DNA of 64,000 nucleotides, taken from assembly GCA_965116685.1 (NCBI GenBank), contig OZ220707.1:682001-746000 (forward strand), in the 5' to 3' direction. Every line of letters begins with the position of its first letter. The first letter of the stretch is position 1. Under the pieces are notes generated by a model, which was given only the letters and a program-made list of their open reading frames with translations, was not told the DNA's origin and did not search any database. The translations under genes were made by a program, and so were the position numbers. This stretch comes from Bin80 sp965116685 (GTDB lineage Bacteria > Bacteroidota > Rhodothermia > Rhodothermales > Bin80). This document shows, one piece after another, positions 1-9,100 of this stretch.

Positions 1-2
1 AG

Positions 3-389
3 CTTCATGAAGCATATACATCTGGCAAAGGGCGCATCTCTGTCTGGGGTTCTGGAACTCCCCGCCGCGAATTTCTCTACAGTGAAGACATGGCCGACGC
101 CTGTGTATTTGTGCTGAAAACGCCGGAAGAAGAACTTTTGCGCGTCGCCCCCGATTCCATGCTGAATGTGGGCTGCGGACAGGATCTGAGCATTAACCAT
201 CTATGCACACTTCTTCAGGAGGTGATGGGCACTGACTGTGTACTTGATTTTGACTCCTCCAAGCCGGATGGCACCCCGCGAAAACTTGTCGACGTTTCAC
301 GCTTGACCGAGTTGGGCTGGACAGCTCCAACCTCATTACGGGAAGGGATTCACAAGACGTATACGTGGTATAAATCTCAATGCCAATGA
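3..389 (+). CDS. fcl: GDP-L-fucose synthase, C-terminal part (5' end outside window)
   Basis: The reading frame is open from the window edge and gives 128 residues. The segment VWGSGTPRREFLY matches the conserved VWGTGxPRREFLxVDD block of GDP-L-fucose synthase (GDP-4-keto-6-deoxymannose 3,5-epimerase/4-reductase), an extended SDR enzyme. The NADP-binding N-terminus lies upstream of the window. It uses the product of the next gene, gmd, to make GDP-L-fucose for surface polysaccharide. Its stop overlaps the gmd start by 10 nt, so the two are translationally coupled. Identification is firm from the motif plus the gmd neighbour; only the missing 5' end is uncertain. Confidence 0.9.
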   Translation, partial: LHEAYTSGKGRISVWGSGTPRREFLYSEDMADACVFVLKTPEEELLRVAPDSMLNVGCGQDLSINHLCTLLQEVMGTDCVLDFDSSKPDGTPRKLVDVSRLTELGWTAPTSLREGIHKTYTWYKSQCQ

Positions 390-1432
390 ACAATAAAACA
401 GCCTTGATTACCGGTGTAACCGGTCAGGATGGTGCGTACCTCTCTGAACTCCTTCTGGACAAGGGATACACCGTTCATGGCGTAAAACGCCGCGCAAGCC
501 TCTTTAATACGCAGCGGATTGATCATCTGTACATGGATCCGCATGTTGACCAAGCGCGGTTCCGACTCCATTACGGGGATCTGACGGATTCGACCAACCT
601 GATTCGCATTGTACAGGAAGTGCAACCGGATGAGATCTATAACCTGGGTGCACAGAGCCATGTACAGGTCAGCTTTGATACCCCCGAATATACTGCGAAT
701 GCGGATGCGGTTGGGGTTTTAAGGCTATTGGAAGCCGTTCGCATCCTGGGCATGACCGACCAGGTTCGATTTTATCAGGCATCCACTAGCGAACTCTTCG
801 GAAACGCGCCGCCCCCTCAATCCGAAACTACTCCGTTCCGCCCCCGAAGCCCCTATGGTGCTGCCAAACTCTATGCCTACTGGATCACGGTCAACTATCG
901 AGAAGCCTACGGCATGTATGCCTGCAACGGAATTCTTTTTAATCATGAAAGCCCGCTGCGCGGGGAGACGTTTGTGACTCGCAAGATCACCCGGGCCGCA
1001 GCACGAATCCAGCTTGGGATTGATCAGAAGCTGTACCTTGGAAACCTTGATGCCCAGCGGGACTGGGGACATGCGTGTGATTATGTGGAGGGAATGTGGC
1101 GGATGCTGCAGCAGGAGGCTCCACGGGACTATGTATTGGCGACCGGGCGAGCCACCTCGGTACGAACCCTCTGCTCACTGGCCTTCGCGGAAATGGGGTT
1201 ACCTCTGGAGTGGAAGGGAACCGGAAAAGATGAAAAGGGGCACTGTCAAAAAACCGGTCGCATCCTCGTCGAGGTTGACCCCCGTTATTATCGACCCGCT
1301 GAAGTGGATCATTTACGGGGGGATCCTTCTCTTGCGTGGAAGGAACTCGGCTGGAAACCAGCCACCACATTCGAAGACTTGGTCCAGGAAATGGTCCAGG
1401 AGGATCTCCGACGGGAACAGGATCTTCATTAA
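380..1432 (+). CDS. gmd: GDP-mannose 4,6-dehydratase
   Basis: 350 aa, normal family length. It converts GDP-D-mannose to GDP-4-keto-6-deoxy-D-mannose, the first step of GDP-L-fucose synthesis, in the cytoplasm. The NAD(P) glycine motif TGVTGQDGAY is at residues 11-20. The active-site region has T136 and E138 in STSELFG, and the SDR pair Y159 and K163 in YGAAK. The segment RRASLFNTQRIDHLY is typical of Gmd. The start overlaps the end of fcl by 10 nt. Order fcl-gmd with overlap is common in fucose operons. An in-frame second Met lies two codons downstream and could equally be the start. Confidence 0.95.
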   Translation: MPMNNKTALITGVTGQDGAYLSELLLDKGYTVHGVKRRASLFNTQRIDHLYMDPHVDQARFRLHYGDLTDSTNLIRIVQEVQPDEIYNLGAQSHVQVSFDTPEYTANADAVGVLRLLEAVRILGMTDQVRFYQASTSELFGNAPPPQSETTPFRPRSPYGAAKLYAYWITVNYREAYGMYACNGILFNHESPLRGETFVTRKITRAAARIQLGIDQKLYLGNLDAQRDWGHACDYVEGMWRMLQQEAPRDYVLATGRATSVRTLCSLAFAEMGLPLEWKGTGKDEKGHCQKTGRILVEVDPRYYRPAEVDHLRGDPSLAWKELGWKPATTFEDLVQEMVQEDLRREQDLH

Positions 1433-1480
1433 GCGGATCAAAGCTCCAATGCAACCTTGATCTCGCCCTAAATTGCACTT

Positions 1481-2239
1481 TTGCACATGCATGAGCCCCT
1501 GAATGGGATCGTCCTTGCTGGCGGTACAGGAAGTCGATTGTACCCTCTTACGAAAGTCACCAACAAGCATTTACTGCCTGTGGGGAGATATCCAATGATT
1601 TACCATCCGCTCATGCGACTCCGGGAAGCCGGCATTGAGCGGGTTGCTGTGGTTACCAGCCCTGAACATATGGGAGATGTTGTGAATCTTCTCGGAAGCG
1701 GAAGAGCACTGGGACTTGACCTGACATACCGTGTTCAGGATCAACCAGGCGGCATTGCGCAGGCACTAGGGTTATGTGAGAATTTTGCCGGTGGCAAACC
1801 CTTCCTGGTTGCCCTTGGGGACAACATCCTGGAAGACAGCCTGACTGGTGAGGTTGATTTATTTCGTCGCCAGGAAAGTGGCGCACGCATTCTCTTGAAA
1901 GCCGTCCCGGACCCCGAACGCTATGGGGTCCCCCGCTTCCAGGGAGAGGAGATTGTCGAGATCACGGAAAAACCCGAACCTCCACCGAGTCGGTATGCGG
2001 TAACAGGGCTTTATTTCTATGACGTACAGGTGTTTGACTTTATTCGCACCCTCTCCCCGAGTCGGCGTGGCGAATACGAGGTCAGTGACCTGAACTCTGC
2101 TTATGTCAAACACAGTACCTTAACCTATGGCGTACTGGAGGGCTGGTGGGGAGATGCGGGAACGATTGAGGGCTGGCATGAGGCGAACCAGCTCGCACGG
2201 GACCTTGTCTATCCTGCATTGAGTACTCAAGAACAATAG
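1481..2239 (+). CDS. Sugar-phosphate nucleotidyltransferase (RmlA-like)
   Basis: 252 aa. The signature GGTGSRL at residues 14-20 and downstream K29 form the NTP-binding loop of glucose-1-phosphate thymidylyltransferase-type enzymes. The stretches VQDQPGGIAQAL, ALGDNI and GWWGDAGT also match RmlA. It should condense a hexose-1-phosphate with dTTP or another NTP. It is shorter than classical RmlA (about 290 aa), which is usual for the simpler branch often annotated as sugar nucleotidyltransferase. It is followed 3 nt later by an RmlC-like cupin, but no RmlB or RmlD is visible here, so the final sugar is unknown. Start could be codon 1 or the ATG two codons later. Confidence 0.82.
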   Translation: MHMHEPLNGIVLAGGTGSRLYPLTKVTNKHLLPVGRYPMIYHPLMRLREAGIERVAVVTSPEHMGDVVNLLGSGRALGLDLTYRVQDQPGGIAQALGLCENFAGGKPFLVALGDNILEDSLTGEVDLFRRQESGARILLKAVPDPERYGVPRFQGEEIVEITEKPEPPPSRYAVTGLYFYDVQVFDFIRTLSPSRRGEYEVSDLNSAYVKHSTLTYGVLEGWWGDAGTIEGWHEANQLARDLVYPALSTQEQ

Positions 2240-2242
2240 CCA

Positions 2243-2716
2243 ATGAACTGGAGAACGGGCGTGGTACATGACTGTATCGTACGGCCGCTGCCCCGCTATA
2301 CGGACGAGCGCGGCTGGCTGTCCGAAATCTTCCGACATGATGAGTTGGAAAAAGAATTCCATCCCGTGATGGCCTATGTTTCTTTTACCCGCGCCGGTAT
2401 TCCGCGCGGCCCGCATGAACATCGCTACCAGACCGACCTTTTTGCATTTTTGAATGGATCCTTTCGGCTCTACCTGTGGGATGATCGTAAAGAATCTCCA
2501 ACTTATGGAATCAGACAGGTATTGGATACCGGATTGGAATCCCCAATGGCAGTCCTGATTCCTCCGGGAGTTATCCATGCTTACCGTAATACCGGAACAT
2601 CGGATGCGCTCGTCATCAACTGCCCCAACCGTCTCTATGCTGGACAAGGTAAAATGGACCCGGTGGATGAAATCCGCTGGGAAGAACGTCCTGATCACAA
2701 CTTAATTCTTGACTAA
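2243..2716 (+). CDS. dTDP-4-dehydrorhamnose 3,5-epimerase-like cupin
   Basis: 157 aa, a single RmlC-like cupin. Residues 20-35 (TDERGWLSEIFRHDE) and the HEH triad at 58-60 followed by YQTDLF resemble the substrate and metal-like pocket of dTDP-sugar 3,5-epimerases and related FdtA/WxcM isomerases. IPPGVIHAYRN is the typical second cupin motif. It probably acts on a nucleotide-linked keto sugar produced with the nucleotidyltransferase directly upstream (3-nt gap). It is shorter than RmlC (about 180 aa), so a variant isomerase or epimerase with a different substrate is possible. Confidence 0.75.
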   Translation: MNWRTGVVHDCIVRPLPRYTDERGWLSEIFRHDELEKEFHPVMAYVSFTRAGIPRGPHEHRYQTDLFAFLNGSFRLYLWDDRKESPTYGIRQVLDTGLESPMAVLIPPGVIHAYRNTGTSDALVINCPNRLYAGQGKMDPVDEIRWEERPDHNLILD

Positions 2717-2719
2717 CCC

Positions 2720-3718
2720 GTGAAGCTTATTATCCCTATGGCTGGGCATGGCAAGCGCCTACGTCCCCAGTCGTCTATTACACCGAAGCCACTCATGACC
2801 GTACGCGGTCAATGCATGGTGGAACGTATTGTGGAAAAATTCACCCACACCCTTCCACGCCCCGTTACGGACGGTGTTTTCATCCTTGGGCCTGGATTTG
2901 ATCGCAAGGCCTATGAAATCCTGGATTCTGTTTGCGACCGACATGGCATCCAGGCGCACTATGTCATCCAGGAAAAGGCACAAGGAACCGCACATGCCGT
3001 CATCTGCGCACAGGATTTTCTGACCGGCGAAGGCATCGTCGTCTATGCTGACACGGTCTTCGACATGGATCCTGTTCATGACCTGCACAGCAGTGACGTT
3101 GTGGCCTGGGTCAAGCAGGTGGAAGATCCCAGTCGGTTTGGGGTTGCCGTGCGGGAAGGGGATCAAGTCACCGCATTCGTAGAAAAACCGAAAGAATTCA
3201 TTTCTAACGAGGCATTGATCGGCATCTACTACATCAGGGATCTGGAAAAGCTGCGGGCAGCAATCCAGGTGCTCTTTGACAATAATATCTGTGGCAAGGG
3301 TGGTGAATACTATCTGACGGATGCCTTTGACGGGATGTTAAAGCAGGGTTTGATCTTTCGGACTGCTGCGGTGAACGCCTGGCTCGACTGTGGGACACTG
3401 GATGCATTTATGGATACAACCCAGTACCTGCTTGATCATGAGCCGCAGACTGCGGCCAGATCTGGTTGCACGAATTCAATCATCCATGAACCTGTGTATA
3501 TCGCCGATGGTGCGGTCGTAAAGAACTCCGTGATCGGCCCTTACGTGAGCGTGGAAGCCGATGCTCATGTAACGAACTCCATCATCCGGGACAGTATCAT
3601 TTTTGAATCCGCACATGTTCAGAACTCTGTCCTGCATGAATCTATGGTTGGTGCAAATAGTGTCGTTGCCGGTATGCACAAAAAAATTAACGTTGGCGAC
3701 CATTCCCATCTGCAATAA
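2720..3718 (+). CDS. Sugar nucleotidyltransferase with C-terminal left-handed beta-helix
   Basis: 332 aa with a GTG start, 3 nt after the previous stop. The N-terminal nucleotidyltransferase domain (about 1-235) carries PMAGHGKRLRP with the downstream KPLM motif, then YADTVFDMD and FVEKPKEF as metal and sugar-binding segments. The C-terminal 70 residues (SIIHEPVYIADGAVVKNSVI and following) form imperfect hexapeptide repeats typical of a left-handed beta-helix. It is probably a glucose-1-phosphate thymidylyl- or uridylyltransferase-type enzyme; the sugar and NTP cannot be assigned. It is the second nucleotidyltransferase of this operon. Its stop overlaps the next start (TAATG). Confidence 0.8.
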   Translation: MKLIIPMAGHGKRLRPQSSITPKPLMTVRGQCMVERIVEKFTHTLPRPVTDGVFILGPGFDRKAYEILDSVCDRHGIQAHYVIQEKAQGTAHAVICAQDFLTGEGIVVYADTVFDMDPVHDLHSSDVVAWVKQVEDPSRFGVAVREGDQVTAFVEKPKEFISNEALIGIYYIRDLEKLRAAIQVLFDNNICGKGGEYYLTDAFDGMLKQGLIFRTAAVNAWLDCGTLDAFMDTTQYLLDHEPQTAARSGCTNSIIHEPVYIADGAVVKNSVIGPYVSVEADAHVTNSIIRDSIIFESAHVQNSVLHESMVGANSVVAGMHKKINVGDHSHLQ

Positions 3719-5340
3719 TGTCTGCGCGTGTGCTGCAGATCCACTCAAGTGACAATGTCGCAGTTGCTCTGACCTCCATGCCGGCAGGCATGGAGGTTCT
3801 GCCTGGCTGTGTGACGCAGGCTCCTGTACCGGCAAAACACAAAATTGTAACCCAACCCATCAGGGCATCCGAGTCCGTCTTGATGTACGGTATCATTGTG
3901 GGGCAGGCCTTGCGTGATCTATGCCCCGGTGACCGATTAAATCAGAGAGATCTCATCCACGATACCTCTGCATATCATGTGAGAGAGGTGCCTCACGCCT
4001 GGAATCCCCCGGATGTCTCGAAATGGGCAACGATGGAATTTCAGGGGTATCACCGCACGGACGGCCAGGTGGGTACGGCGAATTATTGGATCGTGGTCCC
4101 GATGGTGTTCTGCGAGAACCGGAATATTGATGTCCTTCGACGCGCATTTGAGGATGAGCTGGGGTATGGGGTGGCTTCCGAATACCGGAGGCAGGTCGCT
4201 GCCTTGGCCTATGTTCACCGCACCGGCAAGCCGTCCGCTGGGACAGACCTGGCACCCGTTAGATCTACACCACTATTTGAGAATGTGGACGGGGTACGGT
4301 TCCTTACCCATCAACTGGGCTGCGGCGGAACCCGGCAGGATGCCCGGTCTCTTTGTGGGCTTCTGGCGGGATACCTGAACCATCCGAATGTGTGCGGTGC
4401 AACCGTGCTGAGCCTCGGATGCGAGAATGCCGAGTTGGATTTGTTGATGGAAGAGGTACATGAGCGTAACCCGGCATTCGACAAGCCTCTTCACGTATTT
4501 CAGCAGCAGTCCTTTGCCAGCGCCGACAGCCTGATCACACAGGCAATTAACGATACGTTTGCCGGTCTGCAAAAGGCCAACCATCTTCGCCGAGCCCCCG
4601 CCCCACTGAGCAAGCTCACGTTAGGCTTGGAATGCGGAGGCTCAGATGGGTTCAGTGGGATTACGGCAAACCCAGCCATGGGATACACGACTGACTTACT
4701 TGTAGCACTTGGTGGCAGTGCTATTCTGGGGGAATTTCCAGAACTCTGCGGCCAGGAGCAATCATTGATTGACCGATGTACCCATGCCTCGATCGCAGAA
4801 CGCTTCGTGCACTTGATGGAATCCTATTCGGCCTTGGCGGAAGCAGTTGGATCCGGCTTTGATATGAACCCCTCCCCAGGAAATATCCGGGATGGGTTAT
4901 TGACCGATGCAATGAAGAGCGCCGGCGCGGTACGAAAAGGTGGCATCTCCCCCATCACAGCGGTTCTTGACTATCCTGAATATGTAACTACGCCTGGACT
5001 GAACCTTCTGTGCACCCCCGGCGGTGATGTTGAATCTACGACTGCCATTGCTGGTGCAGGTGCCCAGATGATTCTCTTTTCCACAGGAATGGGAACTCCG
5101 ACGGGCAACCCCGTCACACAGGTTGCCAAGATCAGTAGCAATTCAGCACTCGCTGGCCGCATCCCGGACTTGATTGACCTGGATGCCGGAGGCATCCTGA
5201 ATGGCCAGGAAACCATTGAATCCGTGGGCGAACAAATTCTCGACTTGGTCGTGCAGATCGCAAGCGGGAATCTAATTCCTGCTTCGGAGCGTCTGGGACA
5301 AAACGACTTCATCCCCTGGAAACGTGGTGTATCTCTGTAG
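3718..5340 (+). CDS. uxaA: UxaA-family altronate/galactarate-type dehydratase
   Basis: 540 aa, longer than E. coli UxaA (about 495). It has an N-terminal SAF-like domain (about 1-95, with MYGIIVGQAL) and the D-galactarate/altronate dehydratase core. Core motifs include LGCGGTRQDA, GLECGGSDGFSGITANPA and the C-terminal CTPGGDVESTT and GMGTPTGNPV. The family dehydrates sugar acids such as D-altronate to 2-keto-3-deoxy-gluconate in an iron-dependent reaction. The start overlaps the upstream stop by 1 nt, so it is co-transcribed with nucleotide-sugar genes. That is an odd catabolic partner, and a different sugar-acid substrate is possible. The gene ends 28 nt before a strong palindrome. Confidence 0.85.
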   Translation: MSARVLQIHSSDNVAVALTSMPAGMEVLPGCVTQAPVPAKHKIVTQPIRASESVLMYGIIVGQALRDLCPGDRLNQRDLIHDTSAYHVREVPHAWNPPDVSKWATMEFQGYHRTDGQVGTANYWIVVPMVFCENRNIDVLRRAFEDELGYGVASEYRRQVAALAYVHRTGKPSAGTDLAPVRSTPLFENVDGVRFLTHQLGCGGTRQDARSLCGLLAGYLNHPNVCGATVLSLGCENAELDLLMEEVHERNPAFDKPLHVFQQQSFASADSLITQAINDTFAGLQKANHLRRAPAPLSKLTLGLECGGSDGFSGITANPAMGYTTDLLVALGGSAILGEFPELCGQEQSLIDRCTHASIAERFVHLMESYSALAEAVGSGFDMNPSPGNIRDGLLTDAMKSAGAVRKGGISPITAVLDYPEYVTTPGLNLLCTPGGDVESTTAIAGAGAQMILFSTGMGTPTGNPVTQVAKISSNSALAGRIPDLIDLDAGGILNGQETIESVGEQILDLVVQIASGNLIPASERLGQNDFIPWKRGVSL

Positions 5341-5361
5341 CAGGTTGAAGATTGCGTTTCT

Positions 5362-5422
5362 CCCCACAACTGAACTTCCCCCTTGGTGTAGTATAGCAGG
5401 GGGGAAGTTCAGTTTTGTGGGG
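5362..5422. terminator. Long palindrome after uxaA, probable transcription terminator
   Basis: The arms CCCCACAACTGAACTTCCCCC (5362-5382) and the complementary run at 5399-5422 form a stem of about 20 bp with a 2-nt bulge and a 16-nt loop. It lies 22 nt past the uxaA stop. The core arm CTGAACTTCCCC recurs in the palindrome at 13688-13738, with a different loop. A bidirectional terminator or a dispersed REP-like element would both fit. Confidence 0.6.
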
Positions 5423-5449
5423 GCTTCCGTTTTCTAGGTGGGTCGGGCG

Positions 5450-6157
5450 ACATGACCAAGGATGAGCATCAATTTGTCTTGGGATACGAAATTATATGGA
5501 CCGGGACGGACAGGGATGTGGCCGTATCCTTGATTAAATCGACGCAGGCGATCTACCCAGACGCTCGGAGTTGTTCGTTGGATCGGGGGTTTTACAGTCC
5601 AGAAACGTTTGACGAATTGGATCCGTTATTAGAGGTCAACGCAACGCTGAAGAAGGGGCGCTGTACGAAAGAGGAGCAGGAACGCCAGGCAACGGACTCG
5701 TTCAAGCAATAACGCAAAGGACATTCGGCGGTGGAATCTGCACAGAATAATTTAGGCCAACGAGGATGGGATGTGTGCGTGAAGTGAGCCCAGAGAGCTT
5801 TGAGCGGGTTGTAGCGACCGCCGTCCTGGCGGCCAATCTCCATCGGCTCGGACGTCTGGTTCTCAGCCAAGAATTGAAACGTGCCAAACGCCGACGGCGT
5901 GCAGCGTAGGAGATCTCTGAAGTCGAGTCAAGATATGACCGCGCGTTCGACGCGGATGGCAGAGGTACGTTCGGACGGCACGAAATCTACTGATATAGCA
6001 TCGCAACACGACAATAATAAAGCCAAAAACGGACGCAAAAGGGACCGAAGGGACACGGGGTCGGTCTCCAAAGTTCGTCATGTCGCCGGGAAAATTGAGA
6101 AAACCTCCCAACTTCGCTGAGTCGAAATTTTAAAAACAGCTATTTTCTGCCAAGCAC
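5450..6157 (+). mobile_element. Truncated ISNCY/ISDol1-type insertion sequence (3' remnant)
   Basis: This segment matches the right part of the complete element at 43275-45243, with mostly single-base differences, including the non-coding tail after the transposase gene. The left two thirds of the element are missing; the match starts near position 5450. The outer end is preserved as the 17-bp inverted-repeat sequence TATTTTCTGCCAAGCAC at 6141-6157. The remnant ends 5 bp before the start codon of the giant repeat protein gene. Confidence 0.9.
5452..5909 (+). pseudogene. ISNCY-type transposase, 3' fragment with stop and frameshift
   Basis: The first 86 codons read like the last third of the intact transposase at 43520-45007 (DEHQFVLGYEIIWTG, SLDRGFYSPETFDEL). 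The frame then stops at 5710-5712, where the intact copy has a glycine codon after FKQ. About 60 nt further a 1-nt deletion (near 5775) shifts the frame before the family C-terminus ending in RAKRRRRAA. The gene is therefore truncated at its 5' end, has one nonsense change and one frameshift, and cannot make a transposase. Confidence 0.9.
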
Positions 6158-6162
6158 TATTT

Positions 6163-9100
6163 ATGAAATGCCTTCTTATATTGGATTCTTCACCTGATTC
6201 CATAATACGTTGGCCGATGGTGTTTTCCCTCATTGTGCTTCTACTCAGTTATAATTTCCCAGAGGGGGAGCTGTGGCGTGGCAGTCCCTTCCCTTTAGTT
6301 ATATGTCCAACATGTCCCCCCTCCCCTCAGTTTTTTGATAATGACCGCAATGGCGAACCCCACACGGCCCATGAAACGGTAAGACGGCCTCATTCCCCAA
6401 TGAGTAACGAAACCGACTTCAATAGGCTGGGCCCGGATCTGCCTACAATAATTAGAAATAAACCCGAAATCGTGCTGGATCCAAAGTCGGGCTTGGTGGT
6501 GCTGGATGGAGGGGGCACTGCTACCTACACGGTAAAACTGAGTTCTAAACCCACGGAAAATGTAATCGTGTCGATCTTCATGCGGAAAAAGGGGATTGTG
6601 GACTTGGACGATGATGGAGACCCAAACACGGCATTCACTGGGTTGATATTTACGCCTTCGGGAGCAAAGGCTTGGGATACACCACAGGATGTGATCGTAA
6701 CGGCGGCGGAAGATCCCGATCCCGATTCCGATGATGACAAAATATATCTGACCCACTTAACAGTGAGTGACGATCTAGACTTCTTAACGTTAACAAAAGA
6801 GTTTGAAGTAACTATTAAGGAAGACAAGGACAGGATTGTGCTGGATCAAGAGTCTTTATCGGTAACCGACCAGGGAGCAGCCGTCACCTACCATGTAAAA
6901 CTGGCCTCGGAGCCTACATCGGATGTAACGGTGGCGATCAAGAATGAAGGTGTAAGGACCGGATTACCCTTCTGGGGGGGTGGAACTTGTGGCATCGACG
7001 CTGGCTGGGAGAAACCCCCTCCGCTCTCACCAGATGGAAAGCGGCGCACGAAATTTCATGACCTTACATTTACAGGTGGACCGCAGGGGAACTGGAATAC
7101 TCCCCAAAAGGTGACCGTGAAGGCAGGTCTAGATTACAATGTTACCGATGAATCTGTGCGGCTCTCACATACGTCAAAGAGCGAAGACTTGAACTTCAAT
7201 GATTTGACTGCACATCTACCTGTTACGATCAAAGATGGGGAGAAAATCATTATTGATCCGCCTGCTTTGTCCGTTAGAGAGGGGACATACTCTGCCTATA
7301 TCGTGAAACTTAAGTCCGCGCCCACCAAGAGCCTAAAGGTTACTATTGAGAGCCAGATCGTGGATACCAATCCAGACAAAGACGGATATCAGAATAGCTT
7401 GACGTTTGATGAGTTCAACTGGAATCAGCCGCAGACGGTGCAGGTGTTCGGATGGGATTTTAGAAATAATAGAGATTTTTTTTGTGGCACTTTGATACAC
7501 AATGTTGAGGGAAGAAGGCATTCTGTTCTGTTGGGAATCTATGACGCCGACAAGTTCTCATTGCCTCCAGTTTTGCAGATGACGGAGGGAACAATTGCCC
7601 GTTATAAGCTGAAATTGTACATAAGACCTAAACCCACTGATCCCGTGAAAATAAATATTACTACCAGTGATAACGGAAAATTGAAGGGGGATATGGATCC
7701 TGATAAGTCTGGTGATCAGTCCTTCTTAAGTCTGCATCCAGCTGACACCGATATCCTAAATTTGTTTACAAAATGGAAAGAATTTGAGGTAATTCTTCGT
7801 GCGCCCGAAGATGACAACATGATCAATGATACGGTGAAGGTAATCCATAAAATAACGAGTCATGATAAATTCTTTAACGATTTTACAGATACCTTTTCCG
7901 TGATTGTAAAGGACAATGACGGACCAGCAATGGTACTGACAAAAACGAATGCAGCAGATGCTCCTGCAATTACCACACTGGATATTGAGGAAGGGACCTC
8001 CGAGACCTACTATGTGCGACTGAATACCCAACCGCCCCAAACGGTGACGGCGGCAATTGCGGACCGTCCTAGTTCCATTCTGACCTTGGATGATGATGGG
8101 GATGATGACACGGCGTTCACGGGATTGACATTTACGAATTCAGATTGGGGGCCGAAGCGGGTAACGGTGACGGCATTGGACGATCCCGATGCGTCGGATG
8201 AAACCGTCACGCTGGACCACACCTCCACCAGCACCGATCAGAGTTTTAACGGCTTGAGCGCAAATCTGACGGTACATGTGACGGATGAGGATGTGGCGGG
8301 GATGGTGCTGACAAAAACGAGTGCAGCAGATGCTCCTGCAATCACCTCTCTGGATATGCCGGAAGGGACCTCCGACACCTACTATGTGCGACTGAAGGCC
8401 GAACCGGCTCAAGATGTGACGGTAGCAATTGCGGACCGTCCTAGTTCCATTTTGACCTTGGATGATGATGGAGATGCAAACACGGCGTTCACGGGATTGA
8501 CATTTACGAATTCAGATTGGGGGCCGAAGCAGGTAACGGTGACGGCATTGGACGATCCCGATGCGTCGGATGAAACCGTCACGCTGTCCCATACCTCCAC
8601 CAGCACCGATCAGAGTTTTAACGGCTTGCGTGCAGATCTGACGGTACATGTGACGGATGAGGATGTGGTGGAGATGGTGCTGACCAAAACGAGTGCAGCA
8701 GATGCTCCTGCAATCACCACACTGGATATGGAGGAAGGGACCTCCGAGACCTACTATGTGCGACTCAAGGCCCAACCGGCTCAAGATGTGACGGTAGCAA
8801 TTGCGGACCGTCCTAGTTCCATTTTGACCTTGGATGATGATGGAGATGCAAACACGGCGTTCACGGGATTAACATTTACGAATTCAGATTGGGGGCCGAA
8901 GCCGGTAATGGTGACGGCATCGGACGATCCTGATGCGTCGGATGAAACCGTCACGCTGGACCACACCTCCACCAGCACCGATCAGAGTTTTAACGGCTTG
9001 AGCGCAAATCTGACGGTACATGTGACGGATGAGGATGTGGCGGGGATGGTGCTGACAAAAACGAGTGCAGCAGATGCTCCTGCAATCACCTCTCTGGATA

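Noticed and set aside
5881..6120. 79-codon frame, repeated as 43312-43548
   Set aside because: Both lie in the non-coding right end of the ISNCY-type element; they overlap the transposase C-terminus in another frame and differ at their ends.
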